Positions 32,297 through 44,945 of a stretch of 64,000 nt of DNA are shown piece by piece; within the stretch, counting starts at the first letter, position 1, and each line of letters begins with the position of its first letter. The notes beneath the pieces were generated by a model. That model had not been told where the DNA came from. It ran no database searches and saw nothing but the letters and a program-made list of their open reading frames with translations. The position numbers and the translations under genes are program-made. The stretch is from Hippopus hippopus (lineage: Eukaryota > Mollusca > Bivalvia > Cardiida > Cardiidae), in assembly GCA_946811185.2 (NCBI GenBank), contig OX328103.1, positions 27,944,172-28,008,171 on the forward strand, in the 5' to 3' direction.

Positions 32297-33047
32297 AAAC
32301 CAAACATTAATCAGCAAGATTGGTCAAAGTACTGCTAGTTGAAGGGTATTTTGCAAAAAAAAAGTACTGAAAGTACTGACAGACTAGCGAATTCGAAATA
32401 AGTGGCTATGGTAAAGATAAAACTTGGTTGGTTTATACAAGATTGAAGAAAAAATATAAAATTCAGGTTTGAGTTCATTCCAGTTCCGCCGGCTCATTCC
32501 GGTTATTAAGTTCAATCTGGGTCCAATTCAATCCATTGATTTTACCCAACACACTTGACTACTAACTTGACAAAACAAGAAAAACTATGAAAACCTTGTT
32601 TCTTAACTTTCAACTGAAAACAAGTTATTTTGTTGAAATGATATCCCCCGCCAAAAAAGACGTTTTTAATAGAAGCATACAAGAGGTATCCCGTTTTGCA
32701 TGTACACGTGGCCTTTTTGTTATTGGTCCGTGACAAAATTTTTACATTAAGAACCCTTTTTATAAAACATGTCATTTCATTAAATGAAAAAAAATTAATG
32801 CTTGTTTGTGGCTTATGATAAATAATATAAATATGAAGGCTCATAAAATTTTGTCCAGTAGATGTAGTTAAAGAGATATTGGTTCATAAAGGAAATATAC
32901 ATCAAGTCCCCTTTTTCCATGACACAGCATCAAATGAAAAAATAGTTATATCAGTGGACTATCATAAGGAACACATATACAAGTTTCATCGATTTTCAAA
33001 AAGGATTTTAGAAGATATATGTCCGGACGGACGAATGTACAGATGGA

Positions 33048-33223
33048 CAGTGTAGATTAAGATCAGACTGCACAGACTGCAGTCTGATCTTGGATTCACA
33101 CTGTCCGATAAGGGTATATTTTTTTCTCCAAAATATAACTGTGAAATAGCAATATTCAGGTTTTTACCATCAGCTTGAAAGTTTCATGTATATATTATTT
33201 TTCTTTAGCAGATTAAGGGTTAA
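33048..33223. repeat. CAGTCTGATCTT/GGGTTAA palindromic element, left part missing
   Basis: The hairpin AAGATCAGACTGCA / TGCAGTCTGATCTT is followed by the arm ending TTAGCAGATTAAGGGTTAA. Confidence 0.65.
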
Positions 33224-33280
33224 ACTTAACTGGATTATATAGTTAATCAGTACACAGTATGTAATTGTGTAGTAAACTGT

Positions 33281-33508
33281 TTAACTCTTTACAAAACGAA
33301 ACATTTTCGTTCGTCCAAACTCAAAGCTGTTCCAGACTATAAAGGTAAATGTGGCTCAATTGATGAAACCTGATTCTAAAAGGGCAGAAAGCAATGTGGA
33401 AAAAGGAGGAAATGCTGGTTGCCAGCATTTTCTCCTTTTCCCGCAATGTTTTCACTTGGCATCTTCGCCAATTTGGTTAAAACTTGTGATTGCGTGGTAA
33501 AGTGTTAA
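33281..33508. repeat. AGCATTTTCTCC-type palindromic element
   Basis: It starts TTAACTCTTTACAAAACG and has a central hairpin GGAGGAAATGCTGG / CCAGCATTTTCTCC. It ends GTGGTAAAGTGTTAA. Confidence 0.7.
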
Positions 33509-34104
33509 TATACAAGACGTTAAAATAACAGTTTTACATATCAGTTTCTCGGTACACAATGATCTAAATAAAGAATGACTGTCCAGTGAGGGTTAATGTT
33601 GCTAGGATTTTCTACAAGTTACCTAGGTGTATCTATTTTTAGATTCATTGATAATGTTACTGTGTTGTAGGAATACATGTATGTGTATGAGCCTGATTTG
33701 CATAGGTCACTTAATTTACATATAAGCAAACATCTTATACCTTATCAATGCCATATTGTTCAGTCTATTACTTTTTAAGTAGACATGTTCAAATCAGGAT
33801 GGTAGAGACTTTGTGGTTTTTATCAAAATTGTCATATATAACAGAATTAAGATTTCTAACAGAGAGAATTATTTTTCTGTGAGGCAGTATTTGGCAACTG
33901 TGGGTTTTTTTTTTTTACATTGCATCTGAGTCAATCTGGATGCCTATAGACTAGCTTCGCTAGTCTAAAAATCAAAGTACTGAAAGTACTAACAGAAGGT
34001 GATGCTAGAAATATGCTAGCAAATAGGTTTTAACAGTGAATTATTTCATTAACAATTACATTCATCTGATGGTTGATAACATCTTTTTCCTCAGATTTAT
34101 GTAA

Positions 34105-34152
34105 TGTTTTAGAGTCCGCTCAACAGCAATAACCAGTATAAATGTTGATTTT
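34105..34152 (-). repeat. Candidate 3' LTR end of the Gypsy remnant (48-bp direct repeat with 40112-40160)
   Basis: On the - strand this stretch ends GGACTCTAAAACA. It matches the stretch ending GGACCCTTAAACA at 40112, about 85% over 48 bp. Outward similarity is lost, so full LTRs are not demonstrated. Confidence 0.4.
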
Positions 34153-34862
34153 TAATCGGTCGGCGTGAGCCGGACGATTAGAGGGACCACAAATTTCGGG
34201 AAACCCATCTGCTGAGGGCAAACTGATCTAACTGCAACTCGTGTCAGCTTTTACTTACAGTCTTATAACACTAACACTAGCTGTTGTGATCTTATTACAT
34301 TGAACTTTTAACCCTGATAACAACTTATGAATGAAAAAACTGAGAATCAAGGATTATCAGATTATGTAAGCACATCTTCAAGTCGTCTGCTGTCGATATT
34401 ATTCGAGTGATCCGTTGATCAGGTTATACATTGTTACGGGATCGGTGAGTGTTGACGAGTGCTGTTCGTATGTATAGCGGGTGTTGAAAAGATTATAGGT
34501 CATTTGGCCTTGAGCAGGGATAAAAATTGCAATGGAACGGAGTTTTTACGGAAACATTGCTTTAAGATAATTTGAACATTTAGATTGTTTTGCCTTAGAG
34601 CAAACTGGTGTATATGCAAGTGCAAACAGCTGTAAGTTTAAAATAGTATTCGGCTGTTCGTCGTTTATTGTTAGCGAAGTGAAGCTGTGAAGGACAAAGG
34701 ATGTAGAGTTGTGTAAGGTATATGACCCTAGCGGAGAGGTCATTACGTAAACATTTTCAGAATGAACTAGTTATCTCACGCTTGCAACCTTAGTAACCAG
34801 ACTGTCCATTTACAATACTGACCAGCATAGATCTGATTAGGCATCCTTCAGCTTAGGATGTA
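34153..34862. other. No gene seen
   Basis: AT-rich sequence without a sustained frame or recognised repeat apart from short fragments. Confidence 0.4.
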
Positions 34863-35038
34863 TTAACCCTTGGACTGCTAAGGGCGACTTTATCACCTTT
34901 ACATGCAGTCTGATTTTGGATCTACACTGTCCGATGAGGAGATATTTTTTCCCCAAAATACCTGCGAAATAGTTAAAACTTTGGGTTTTACTGTAGCTTG
35001 AAAATTTAATTTCATTCATTTAGCAGGTTAAGGATTAA
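34863..35038. repeat. TTAACCC...GGATTAA palindromic element, one hairpin arm shortened
   Basis: It starts TTAACCCTTGGACTGC and ends TTAGCAGGTTAAGGATTAA. Only one CAGTCTGAT arm remains near 34905. Confidence 0.6.
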
Positions 35039-36964
35039 ATCGTTTTCACAGTCCCTCTTCCTCATCTTCCATCCATGTTTCTTCTTGATGATATTCTAAA
35101 GACTGAAATCAGTCTGTCAAATGTTGACTAAACAATCCTGTCGAGCTTTAAAATGTAGTGAGAAAAACTGCATGTATTCAGCATGTTCTCTTTTTTCTCA
35201 CAGCGTTTTTTCATCATTTGAAAGAATTTCAACATTTTGTAATTTCACGGGTTGAGTTCAACATAGCATTTTCATAGAGGAAAAAAGTGAGAGTGCAAAA
35301 CAAATAAGCTCACTTAACTTCATATTCTCCATATCTGAATCAACTAACCAGGCTTTTTCGGAGAGCGCAGATTCAGACCAGACAGCGTAGAACATGCAAT
35401 CAGATCTCGGGTTTGTTAGGCCAGTTTTCTGAGATATTTTAATCAAAACAGCAGTGGTCCTGTAATAGTTAGGCTGCTTTTCCACGTTTCACATATCTAT
35501 TTCATTAGTTCAGTGCATTTAAGTGTAAAACTCAGATGTTTGTCTCATTAGCTACTCTATATTACTTGATTCTCATCCTCAATATTTCAGATTATGAACC
35601 CAAGGTTCACTGTAGCGATACTCTTGCTCATTAGGATGACTCAAATACAATGACCTGTGTTGTCTGAGGACTAGTAAAGTCGCTTTTGAAGACAATGAAA
35701 GATCAAGATCAGACTGTCCTTTGAATGCAATACAGATCAATAAACGTACTTATAAATCTAAGATCTTAATTGTCTGTTTATGTAGGATATATAAAAAAAA
35801 AAAAACATGAAATTGCAATGTTTGGATATTGTTTTTTCTGACTGTAAAAGGCCATAACTGGATGCTTTAACTCTTAACAAAACTATCCCGTTTTTGATGG
35901 CCAAGAGGAAGACGGCTGTTAAAAACGTAGAAAAAAAAAAGATGCAGATAACCATCTTTTTCTCCTTTTCCCACGTGTTTTTACTTTTTTCTTTCGACGA
36001 TTCAGATCATCAATTGGTCTACATTTGATTCGGATGTGCAAATGCTTTCGATTTGGACAAGTCTAAAATTACATCATTTGGAAAAGGGATGAGGGTTGGG
36101 AAGGTAATACATTCTTTGAAACAAATGTGGAAGAAATTGGCCAGCCAATGTTTTGGACAGTACGATCTTGCCCAGATCAATTTAGCCAGTCAAAAAATTT
36201 GGTAGGACAATTTTTCAGATAAACACGATTGCTTCTTAAAAATAGAAAAAGTTAAAGGCCTACTTGCAGCAAAAAGTAAACAATTTGTGTTATAATACAG
36301 GCATATTTTATACGACATATTCATACCATTTTAAAGTATGGATATTACTGATAATATCTGACAATATATTACCTTACAGTTATCAAAGTTGCAAAAGTTA
36401 CAGAAAAGAATATTTGCATATTGTTAAACTTATTTGAAATGTTGATAGGTACTGTTATTCAGGATGAATGATATCTAAAGCTTGATAATGGGTATTACTG
36501 ATCAAAATTGTCACATTCAACGTTCTATTGCTGTTAACCGGCAAACGTATATCTGTAGCATTCCGTTAAACTACTAATTTGTAAAGGACAGTTAAAAAAG
36601 TGGGTTCCTATACGTGGCTCTGTTACAAGGTATAGTATTTCTATCCCATACATAGTTCAGACAACTGCCATTTGATTTGTGATTTCAAACCATTGTAGTT
36701 ATTCAGTGTCGACCGATTACAGTGCTGACAGCACTTTGATTCACATATTCATGCGACTGCTCATTTAATCATACATGTTAGTACACATGACGCATGTCAA
36801 CTTCTTTAAACTTTTGTCCCCAGTCTAATCTTATGAACACATCTTCTGCTGTAGGTAATGGATATTTTCCTATATTAAATACAGGATTAAACATGACTCT
36901 GCAATCTCCTTAAATTCTAACTTTATTGCCAGGTTTTAATACTCAGGCCTCTGCCAACTCTCAG
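35039..36964. other. No gene seen; palindromic element at 35867-36090
   Basis: A degraded AGCATTTTCTCC-type element (TTAACTCTTAACAAAAC ... GGAAAAGGG) lies at 35867-36090. The rest is AT-rich with no supported frame. Confidence 0.45.
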
Positions 36965-38030
36965 AATTTGAGGAGAAGGTACTTCTCCCTAGCCTGAGAA
37001 TTAGAAGTTTTTCAAAGTGCAGAGAAGTGGTCAGACTTTGAGGAGAAGTTTAGACAGACATTAAAAACAGGATGTGAACTGAGTTGTACAAGGAATAATA
37101 ATAACATTTTAACAATTTCACAGTTTAATTAAATACAAAACCATGTCAATACATGAAATAATATAATACTTTCTATCTTTTTAATCAATATCCTTATTCG
37201 TATAAGAAACTACTTAAATCTTTGCAACTGTGAACACAATAAAATTTTAGACCAGTCCAAATTGAAAGCATTTGCAGACGACAAATAAAATGGGACACAA
37301 ATGACAGTAACTGTCTTTGAGATCTTTGAAAACAGTGTCGAAAGAGAAGATGCTGGTTACCAGCATTTTCTTCTTTTCCCACAATGTTTTCAAAAGCCTT
37401 CCTCTTCAGGGTCTCTTAAACTCAGGACTGTGTGGTAAAGAGCTAAGACATGTTTATTGTTTTCCCAGCTCAATCCATACACTTTTTGGATAAAAAACAT
37501 TATTAAGAAGTTACTTCTCCCTAGCATGAGAATTAGGAGAAGTTTTTCAAAATGGGGAGAAGTGGTCAGACTGAGGAGAAGTTTAGATAGACATTAAAAA
37601 CAGGATGTGAGCTGAGTTGTACAAGAAAATAGTAATATTTTAAAAATTTCATAGTTTAATTAAATACAAAACCATGTCAATGCAAGAAATAATATAATAC
37701 ATATACTTTCTATCTTTTTAATCAATATTCTTATTCGTATAAGAAACTACTTAAATCTTAGCAACACAACAAAATTTTAGACCAGTCCAAATTGAAAGCA
37801 TTTGCAAACAACAAATTAAATGGGACACAAATGACAGTATCTCACTTTGAGATCTTTGAAAACAATGTCTGAAGAGAAAAAAAATGCTCGTTACCCGCAT
37901 TTTCTTCTTTTCACACAATGTTCCAAAAGCCTTCCTCTTCAGGGTCCTTAAAACTTAGGACTGTGTGGTAAAGTGTTTAAACATGTTTATTGTTTCCCCA
38001 GCTCAATTCGTTCACTTTTTTTTAAGCATT
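36965..38030. repeat. Tandem duplication, two units of about 532 bp
   Basis: ACTTCTCCCT occurs at 36981 and 37513, and ACATGTTTATTG at 37449 and 37981, a constant offset of 532. Each unit holds an ACTTCTCC/GGAGAAGT inverted motif and one AGCATTTTCTTCTTTTC hairpin element (about 37222-37445 and 37760-37980). Confidence 0.8.
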
Positions 38031-38699
38031 ACTTGCTTGAATAATGGTTTCTCTTAGCACATTTTTGTTTTCTTTTTTTCTTAAATCTTCCGAGCACTAT
38101 TTTCTCCAAAATTCTGGACAGAATTTTTTGCTGAAATTCATTCTCTCTACCAGGTAAGATAGTTTCTGACAATCAAAATGAAAGCATTTGCAGCAGACAA
38201 ATATAGATAATGACTCAAAGGATGTAAATAATGCTAAAAAGTAATGAAAATATTTTGTCAACAGGAGAAAATCTTACTACCAGCATTTTCTCCTACTGCC
38301 ACAATGTTTTCAACTTTCTCATGTTAAGTAAAATCCAGTTTCAAAGAAATTTAAGGCATAAGGCTTGTGTCCAAACTAAAATTTGGCTTTACAAGTGGCA
38401 ATAGTCATCAAAGGGTTAGAACATATTGTGAGACAGGAAAAGGCTTGCAACCCCCATTTTCTCCTTTTGGCACAATGTTTTCAGCTTTCTCATGATATGC
38501 TAACCACAGTTTCAGGAAATTTAAGACCTTTCATGACACAACTTACAAGAATACTTTGCATCAATCTTAATACAACAGTAAAACCTTCTAGTTTAGTTTT
38601 TTTAGAGAACTTGCGACCCTTTGCGGGGCCGGTCGATACACTGATATTACTGTCTCTATCAACTTTGACAAGTTTCAGTTTACTTCTTAGTTTACGCAA

Positions 38700-39880
38700 A
38701 GATTCGTTCAACCACCTAGCTAATTCTGGTGTTGCCCATTCAAAGTTTGGACTATTTCCACTAGCAACTAGTCTTTCTAATTCTGTGTTAATTTTGTTCT
38801 CTAGTGCAAAGTGTACAGGTCTTGGTTTGCAGAAGTTTGGACTGCTGTCATCATTTAATGTCTGTTTTGCTGCTGCACTTTCATTACTCCAATACTTGCA
38901 TCAAACAAGTAAGAGTATTTTGACAGCAATTACTCTAAAAAAACAACTTGGTGACTCCATTTAATATTCTTCCAATCAAGCTTGAGTTCCATTAACCAGC
39001 TTCTTCCAATAGAGAGACCATCTCCACACATGACAACTAATGGTAGACTTTTCTTTTGGTGACGATATTTGACAGTTACTATACCTGGTCTAGAACTTTA
39101 TCTCCTGTATATGTTTTTAGCAACACAAAAGTAGCTCAAGTTTCACATTAAAAATACTTTCATGGAATTTTTCCAAATCAATAGTCGAAGAGGCCCCTGT
39201 ATCTATTTCCATGTCACAATCTTTATCCTCAATCTGCATTGAAACATAGATTTCTGAGCCAGACAGTGATCTTAATGTGAAAAGTGGCCATTCTACCTCG
39301 TTTTCACTTCCAGACTCCGAAAATTTGATGTTCATCTAGTAAATGGACATTTGTTTATTTCTCTTGTCCCGTTTCACCCTGGGCTTTGAACTTTTGTCAT
39401 CTTCTAAGGGCCTTTTTCAGAGACAACTTGCTGTGACCTTTACAGCTATGACACTTGGCATTCTTGTAGAAACAATCCTGACTGTCATGATTAGTTTTAC
39501 CACCCATAAACCACTATGTGAACACTTTATCATGGGCTCTTGGTTTCTGACGCTTTAATGTCCACTAATTCCATACTTACAGCCAAATCAACTGCCTTTT
39601 TCAAAGTTAATTCCACTGCTGACAATAACTTTCTCTGAGTAACACTGTTCTGTAACCCATAGACGAAACAATCACTCACCACATCTAAAAATGTCCAAAA
39701 CTCACATGATTCACTTAGCCACATCAATTCTGTCAACTACTTGGTTACAGTTTCATATTCGTTTTGCATCTTACAATGAAACATAAATCGTTCTGCAATG
39801 GTGAAGAAGTTCTTTTAAATAATGGTTTTAAACTGGGTCGAAAGTCTTATCATTAAACTTTTGAGGTGCTACAAAATTAC
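38700..39880 (-). pseudogene. Ty3/Gypsy-type gag - zinc knuckle - protease - RT start, decayed
   Basis: In - strand order a gag C-terminal part (about 39870-39530) has E-R-F-M-F-H, C-F-V-Y-G-L-Q and L-T-L-K-K-A-V-D-L-A-V-S-M-E. A degraded zinc-knuckle stretch follows near 39510-39400 (G-G-K-T-N-H-D-S-Q-D-C, C-H-S-C-K-G-H). Retropepsin comes next, with the catalytic D-T-G-A-S (39335-39117). Then L-S-I-G-R-S-W-L and, near 38880-38715, the RT entrance (F-C-K-P-R-P-V, K-I-N-T-E-L-E-R-L-V, E-W-A-T-P). Several stops and frameshifts break it. The catalytic RT, RNase H and integrase are absent. Order and motifs fit invertebrate Ty3/Gypsy elements; host function is not suggested. Confidence 0.8.
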
Positions 39881-40099
39881 AGAGTGGGCTGTAAATCTTA
39901 GATCCCCATGCAGATAAAAAAAAAAGAATCAGCTTTTTTTTTTAATCATTATCATCGATGCTATTTGGTATTGAAAACCACTCTGGATAGCTATTCCTCG
40001 TTCTCCAACCAGCTGTCGATGCACGGTCGACATTGCTGTATTTTACCCAGCGTGTCATATTTTAAATTATATTTACTGTATACGGAGGGAATGAAATAT

Positions 40100-40160
40100 C
40101 CTTGTCGCCACTGTTTAAGGGTCCGGACAACAGCAATAACTAGCATAAATGTAGATTTTT
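40100..40160 (-). repeat. Candidate 5' LTR end and primer site of the Gypsy remnant
   Basis: The - strand reads CCGGACCCTTAAACA followed by GTGGCGACAAGG (40111-40100). A TGGCGAC-type stretch commonly follows the 5' LTR in invertebrate Gypsy elements. It lies just upstream of the gag remnant, in the correct orientation. Confidence 0.45.
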
Positions 40161-41021
40161 AACTTTATTGATTACAATCGTTCTCTACTTTCGGTTTCCA
40201 AAACAACTACAACTAATCAAAGTACAAGAAATACTTCAACTTGAGGCGGATCAACGAACTAAAATACTGAAATTGATAGCATTAATTCATGGTTAATTTC
40301 CATAAAATCGTGTATCCAATCGTTTCGCATAGAGTTTTAGATGTAAGGTAAGTGTTTGAGGTGTAATTACCGCGGTTTTTTGGAATTTTCGAGTGGTTTT
40401 GGATGTTTTGGGGTGTTTCTTTTACTGCTTCATCTGCGATGTTCACTTTATAAACTAGGTCAGGTCAAAGCTGCGAAACGAGACTAATTTCAAATTTAGA
40501 GTAAATTCTACGACTGTAACTCTGAAATTCATTGTTTGTCTAATTGGCTTACACTGGTTTTTAAAATCCGCACATTACTTGTACATATTAAATGACACAG
40601 ACGCGTCCGTTCATTGATCTATGAGGACCTATTTTTCTTGAAACTGAAGTGTAATACGTCATCTTGGGGGAAAAGTATGTCGGTTGGCATAAGAAGGTGA
40701 TGAGTCATCACCTTCTAATAACAAAATAATCTACAGTGTAGATCAAAGATCGGAATGAATGCTATGCACAACCCGATTCCGATATACACTTATCTAATCA
40801 GTAAGATAGACCAAGACACCGCAAGGGTACTTTGTCAAAATGCCTCTCATAGTAGCCTACATTGTAGAATCAAAATCGGACCGAATGCTTTGCACAATTC
40901 GATTTCGATACACACTATCCGGGAAATCGGCCTTCTTGCGATCTATACGAACCAAGCCATGGTATGCAGTTTGTGAACTAGCATTTATCCGACTTACCAG
41001 TCGACAGTGACCAGTCTATTA

Positions 41022-41258
41022 GAACCCTTTACCGCACAATGCCGACTTTTAACAACCCTGGAAAGGAAGCCTTTTGATAACATTTTGATAACATTGATGG
41101 AAAAGAAGAAATGCTGGTAAATAGCATTTTCTCCTTTTCCAAAATGTTCTCTACCTTATCAAAGAAAGATTGCACCACTTGAGCCACAATAAAATTGTCG
41201 TCTGCAAATGCTTTCAATTTGACAAAAGGCTAAAATTCTGTCGTCTGGTAAGGATTAA
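41022..41258. repeat. Palindromic element (AGCATTTTCTCC family), duplicate of 15536-15741
   Basis: It starts ACCCTTTACCGCAC. The hairpin GAAATGCTGG / AGCATTTTCTCC is followed by GTCGTCTGGTAAGGATTAA. Confidence 0.65.
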
Positions 41259-42520
41259 ACAATCACAAGATCAAAAGGCTCGCAGACATACATTCAGTCG
41301 TGATAATCTTACAAAAAAATACGCCTTTGGTTATCGATATATTGAAGTAGCAACACTTTCCACCAATACATATGATTATAGAATGGTTCAGAACTACAAA
41401 TCTCTTTTGTAATCTCTGATTTTTAAAGAATACAAACATGAAACAATAAGTCATGATACGTGGATAGATCAAAACTGTATACATGTAGAAAGACAAAATT
41501 CGATGAATTCCCCTGCCATAAATGCATTCACTACTGTTAACTCTTTGCCCACCGAATAAAGTCAGTGGGTGTATTAAGCGGAGTGCAGACGGGTGATCAG
41601 ACTGCACTTACGTGTCGTATAATCCCAGCTGGCACCACGCTCACACCAATGCTGATATCAGTCAAATAATGCCGATTCAATAGAAAGTAAAGAAATCCAT
41701 GCTTGTGATAGTTGAAAATATGCATTCAACTGGACAAGAATCAGTTCTTTTATATATATGCTGATGAAAAAAAAAAAAACTGTCATGTCTTAACTCGATA
41801 ATAAGTAACACATGAATAATGGAACTGTGAATACGAAATAAGTATATCTAGAATATGAATTTGAATTTGCTTTCTGAGAGCGCCATGGGAGAGAGGAACA
41901 TTACTCATAATGAGATGACGTTCCCCCTCCCACACCGCTCCAGAACCAGCAAACCAAATATATTTCTCCTCCTATCAGACCTTCTGAATGATTAATATGA
42001 ATGATAAAAACATTTTCCTAAAGTAAGGAAACTCCTACACAGCAAGTTTGGGTTGTATGGTTCCAAGATCAGACCGCATGTTATGTGCGATCCGATCCGG
42101 AACCACACACTCCACACACTCATCGAGGTAAAAAATTAACGACTTATATGACAAATTTTTCTAAAGGACATTTTTTTTTTAATTTTGCACATACAATGCT
42201 CATCATGTCTCTAGGACATTACAGTAAAAAAAGTTATGGGTCACCGTGCTCGTTTCTGAGAAATAGCTCTTTAAAAAGGTCCAAAATTCAGCTTATATTG
42301 GAATTTGCACGCTTTTCTTAAATAGTCAGTTAAACAGAAAAACTACTGGAAGAATATACAAACATACATCATTAAAATGAAAAATCATTTAGTTTTGCTC
42401 AAAAAATATATAAAAGCCAGGTTTTGAGTATGGTAAATGTACAAATATGCATGTTATATACAGACCACTGGGTTAAAAAGGGAGATAATTTGACCGAATT
42501 AGTCTTTACTAAATACATAC
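41259..42520. other. Non-coding duplicated sequence with the empty mariner target
   Basis: It matches 15742-17055. The TA that carries the DD41D element in the left block is at 42514-42515. No gene is seen. Confidence 0.5.
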
Positions 42521-42524
42521 TTTC

Positions 42525-43087
42525 TAACGCACAGATTTTTCACACTTATAGCATTTATCATTCTAAATAATAAGAAATAAAAATTGCACCTATTCGTGCT
42601 TATTTCGTCAGAAAATAGGGATGAAGGTCACTGTGGAAGTTGATATTTTCAAGGAAAAAAAAAAAAAACAGGATAAAAGCTCAGCAAACATGGTGGGAAA
42701 AGCAGAAATTGCTCATTAGGAGCGATTTCTCCTTTTCCCACAATTATTTAAAAATTAGAAACAGCTATACTTCCATAGCTTTGAATTTCCTGCTTTTGTT
42801 TGCTTGTTTGGTGTGTAACGCCGTGTCAATAGCATTTTATATTTCACGGTGACAATTTAAAGATTTTTTTTTACTCTTTACTAATTCTTCCCGAAGAAAG
42901 TGCTACTTGTTTAAGTGCTGCAATAGTATTACCATCTGTGCGAAAGTGCTACTTGTTTCAGTGCTCAAATAGTATTACCATATGTGCGAAAAAATACATA
43001 GGTGCACTTTTGATTAACTATCAATGACGAAAACACATGCGCAGTAGGATGCGCGCGAACATTTGTTATATACGTCGTTAATGACTA
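42525..43087. other. Insertion block of about 560 bp (right duplicate only)
   Basis: It contains a hairpin (GTGGGAAAAGCAGAAATTGC / GCGATTTCTCCTTTTCCCAC, 42690-42750), a SINE 3' fragment (42799-42853, - strand) and a 48-bp direct repeat GAAAGTGCTACTTGTTT at about 42896 and 42943. It is absent between 18503 and 18520 in the left copy. Confidence 0.55.
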
Positions 43088-43264
43088 AAGTGTTAAATTT
43101 AATGAGTCTTGTAAATATCCAAGAGTATCACTTATCAGTCCAATAACACTACAATATTATGCAGAGACATGCATCGAGGACTTGAGCCATTCGAGGTCTC
43201 GGTGTGACACCAGCCAATGAATATTCAATTATTTATCTTTCACAATAATAGTACCATAATTTGT

Positions 43265-43666
43265 CTAAGTGCTGGGAACAAGTTTGTCTTTCAGTAGCTT
43301 TCTCCTTTGAAAAAAAATGTTGTCTCTTGCAGCTGTTAAGTTTGCATTCACGAACACGTTAGTAAAGCCACTGGCTCGCAGCTTTGACTTGTTCTTCAAC
43401 ACTTTCCGTCTAGCCCTATAACTCGTAAACTTGACGATTATATCACGCGGTAAGGACGCCTGGTTACTACTAGTAGTTGCTCTTGGCCTACTACTTACTA
43501 GTGTAGACGAGCATTTAGGACGCTTGGTACAGATCGTCGGTCTACGGTGCATTTGAATATTTCTTTTAGCTCGACTGTTTTGGAAAGACACGCCGACTGC
43601 TCTTAATCTGCGATTTCGTTGAGAGAAACTTTTGGCCTTTTGTAATATGACATAGATCTGTGTCAT
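43265..43666 (-). pseudogene. Retroelement ORF1-like C-terminal fragment, copy 2
   Basis: This is a 133-codon frame. A basic region (S-R-A-K-R-N-I-Q-M-H-R-R-P) precedes L-P-R-D-I-I-V-K-F-T-S-Y-R, then F-V-N-A-N-L-T-A-A-R and F-F-Q-R-R-K-L-L-K. The TAG at the end stands where related proteins have Trp: beyond it T-N-Y-G-T-I-I-V-K-D-K is readable in the same frame. It is thus a truncated copy. The motif is familiar from ORF1-like proteins of invertebrate retroelements; the exact family is uncertain. A host gene is unlikely because the copy at 18735-19089 has a further stop. Confidence 0.55.
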
Positions 43667-44690
43667 AACTGAAGATCTTTACTTGAAACTGGGGTTACTG
43701 ATTGACTTTCTCAAAGGGAGCCTATTCCAAGAGGAAAGGAAACCCTAAAAATATTTAAGACACAGTTATGCCCCCTTTTAAGTAGTTTTACCGAAAAAGC
43801 CGATCGTTCACATCCGCATGTGGTGTACTTGGATCTTAAGACTGCACTTGCAGAGAGTTTGCTCTTCCGGGGTAGCTGGTATTTGCCATTCTGTACATTT
43901 GCTTTTCAGATCACACAAACGTATAATCGATAGAAACAATTATCGATAGAACGTCATTAACTGTAGTTGTTAAGGATATAATTCGTTTAGTAACATGTAA
44001 TCAACATGTTCGTTTGACTTATTGTCAAACGTTGTGGTTCTCATAGTGTGTAAAGGTTTGTTCAGTTGTTTGTACAATTGGCGGGAAAAATAAATTTATG
44101 AATAAATAAAATAAAGATCTAGGTTTAAATCAGAATGTATAGAAATTTCTTCACGGTTTTGCATCTACATAAATTTCTTTATCGGTCTTGAAAGTCTATC
44201 AGACAAAAGTTGGTTCTAATTTTCAGTGAATTGTATTCTTGACCGTCCAAAATATGGAAATCCATTTACTCGCAGCTGAAAGAGTTTAAATGATTTTGAT
44301 TTGAACGGCTTTATATTTCACCGGTTGACAAACTCTCGCCGTTATGCTACACTCGTATAACATTAATTTTAAGGAATTAACAGACGTCTTACTATCACAT
44401 GTTTGGATAACACTTGGGGAGAAGTCTTTGAAAATTGGAAAAACGTGTAGAAACCAGACTTGTCTTCTACTCTAAGGCTGTTGATTTAGCGTGTCAAAGC
44501 CGAGTTCATTTTTTAGTCACGTTTAAATTCGTAGATTCGCTTTGTATGAACAAGTTTAAAATAAAGTTTGTCGACTATCAAGAGTTATTGCGGCAGGAAA
44601 AAACACTTATGCATACATTTAACTGCATTTGTTTGCATTTTGCTGTAGCCTCCCGACAAACTACTTGACTTAAGTATGACGGACGTACTT
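43667..44690. other. Upstream region of C1q gene 2, no gene seen
   Basis: Conserved with 19090-20076. The 77-codon frame at 44435-44668 is not preserved in the left copy. Confidence 0.5.
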
Positions 44691-44714
44691 CGGAGCGTAT
44701 TTGCAAAATACACT
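44691..44714 (+). promoter_or_regulatory. Conserved upstream element before C1q gene 2
   Basis: CGGAGCGTATTTGCAAAA plus TACACT, 347 nt before the ATG. See the copies at 20077, 50287 and 59260. Confidence 0.45.
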
Positions 44715-44889
44715 AATACACTTACATTAGGGTAATAATCTGCTTGAGATCGGTCAATCATTTAGAACTGAAAGAATAATAAAACTCGCAAATTGGAACT
44801 ATTGGTAACTTTTCAACCAAACTTTAACTAATGATTTGTATGTCAGACATAGTTATTTAGGTGTTATTCCGAGATGATGTGAAAGTTGT

Positions 44890-44945
44890 TATTTATTTAT
44901 TTATTCTTTTTATTTATTTATTTATTTATTTATTTATTTTTTTTT
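44890..44945. repeat. (TTTA)n microsatellite upstream of C1q gene 2
   Basis: TTTA units followed by a T tract, about 95 bp before the ATG. Confidence 0.8.

Larger units (their letters stand above)
32297..41020. other. 8.7-kb block present only in the right duplicate
   Basis: Relative to 15413-15535, this block is extra. It contains palindromic elements, a direct-repeat pair, a 530-bp tandem duplication and a decayed Ty3/Gypsy element. No host gene is recognised between 32297 and 33047 or between 40165 and 41020. The latter has a 12-bp inverted repeat AGAAGGTGATGA (40692-40716) and two hairpins near 40738-40795 and 40860-40920. Confidence 0.55.

Noticed and set aside
38383..38964. 193-codon + frame as a host gene
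   Set aside because: It is antisense to the Gypsy remnant, whose - strand shows clear RT-entrance motifs.
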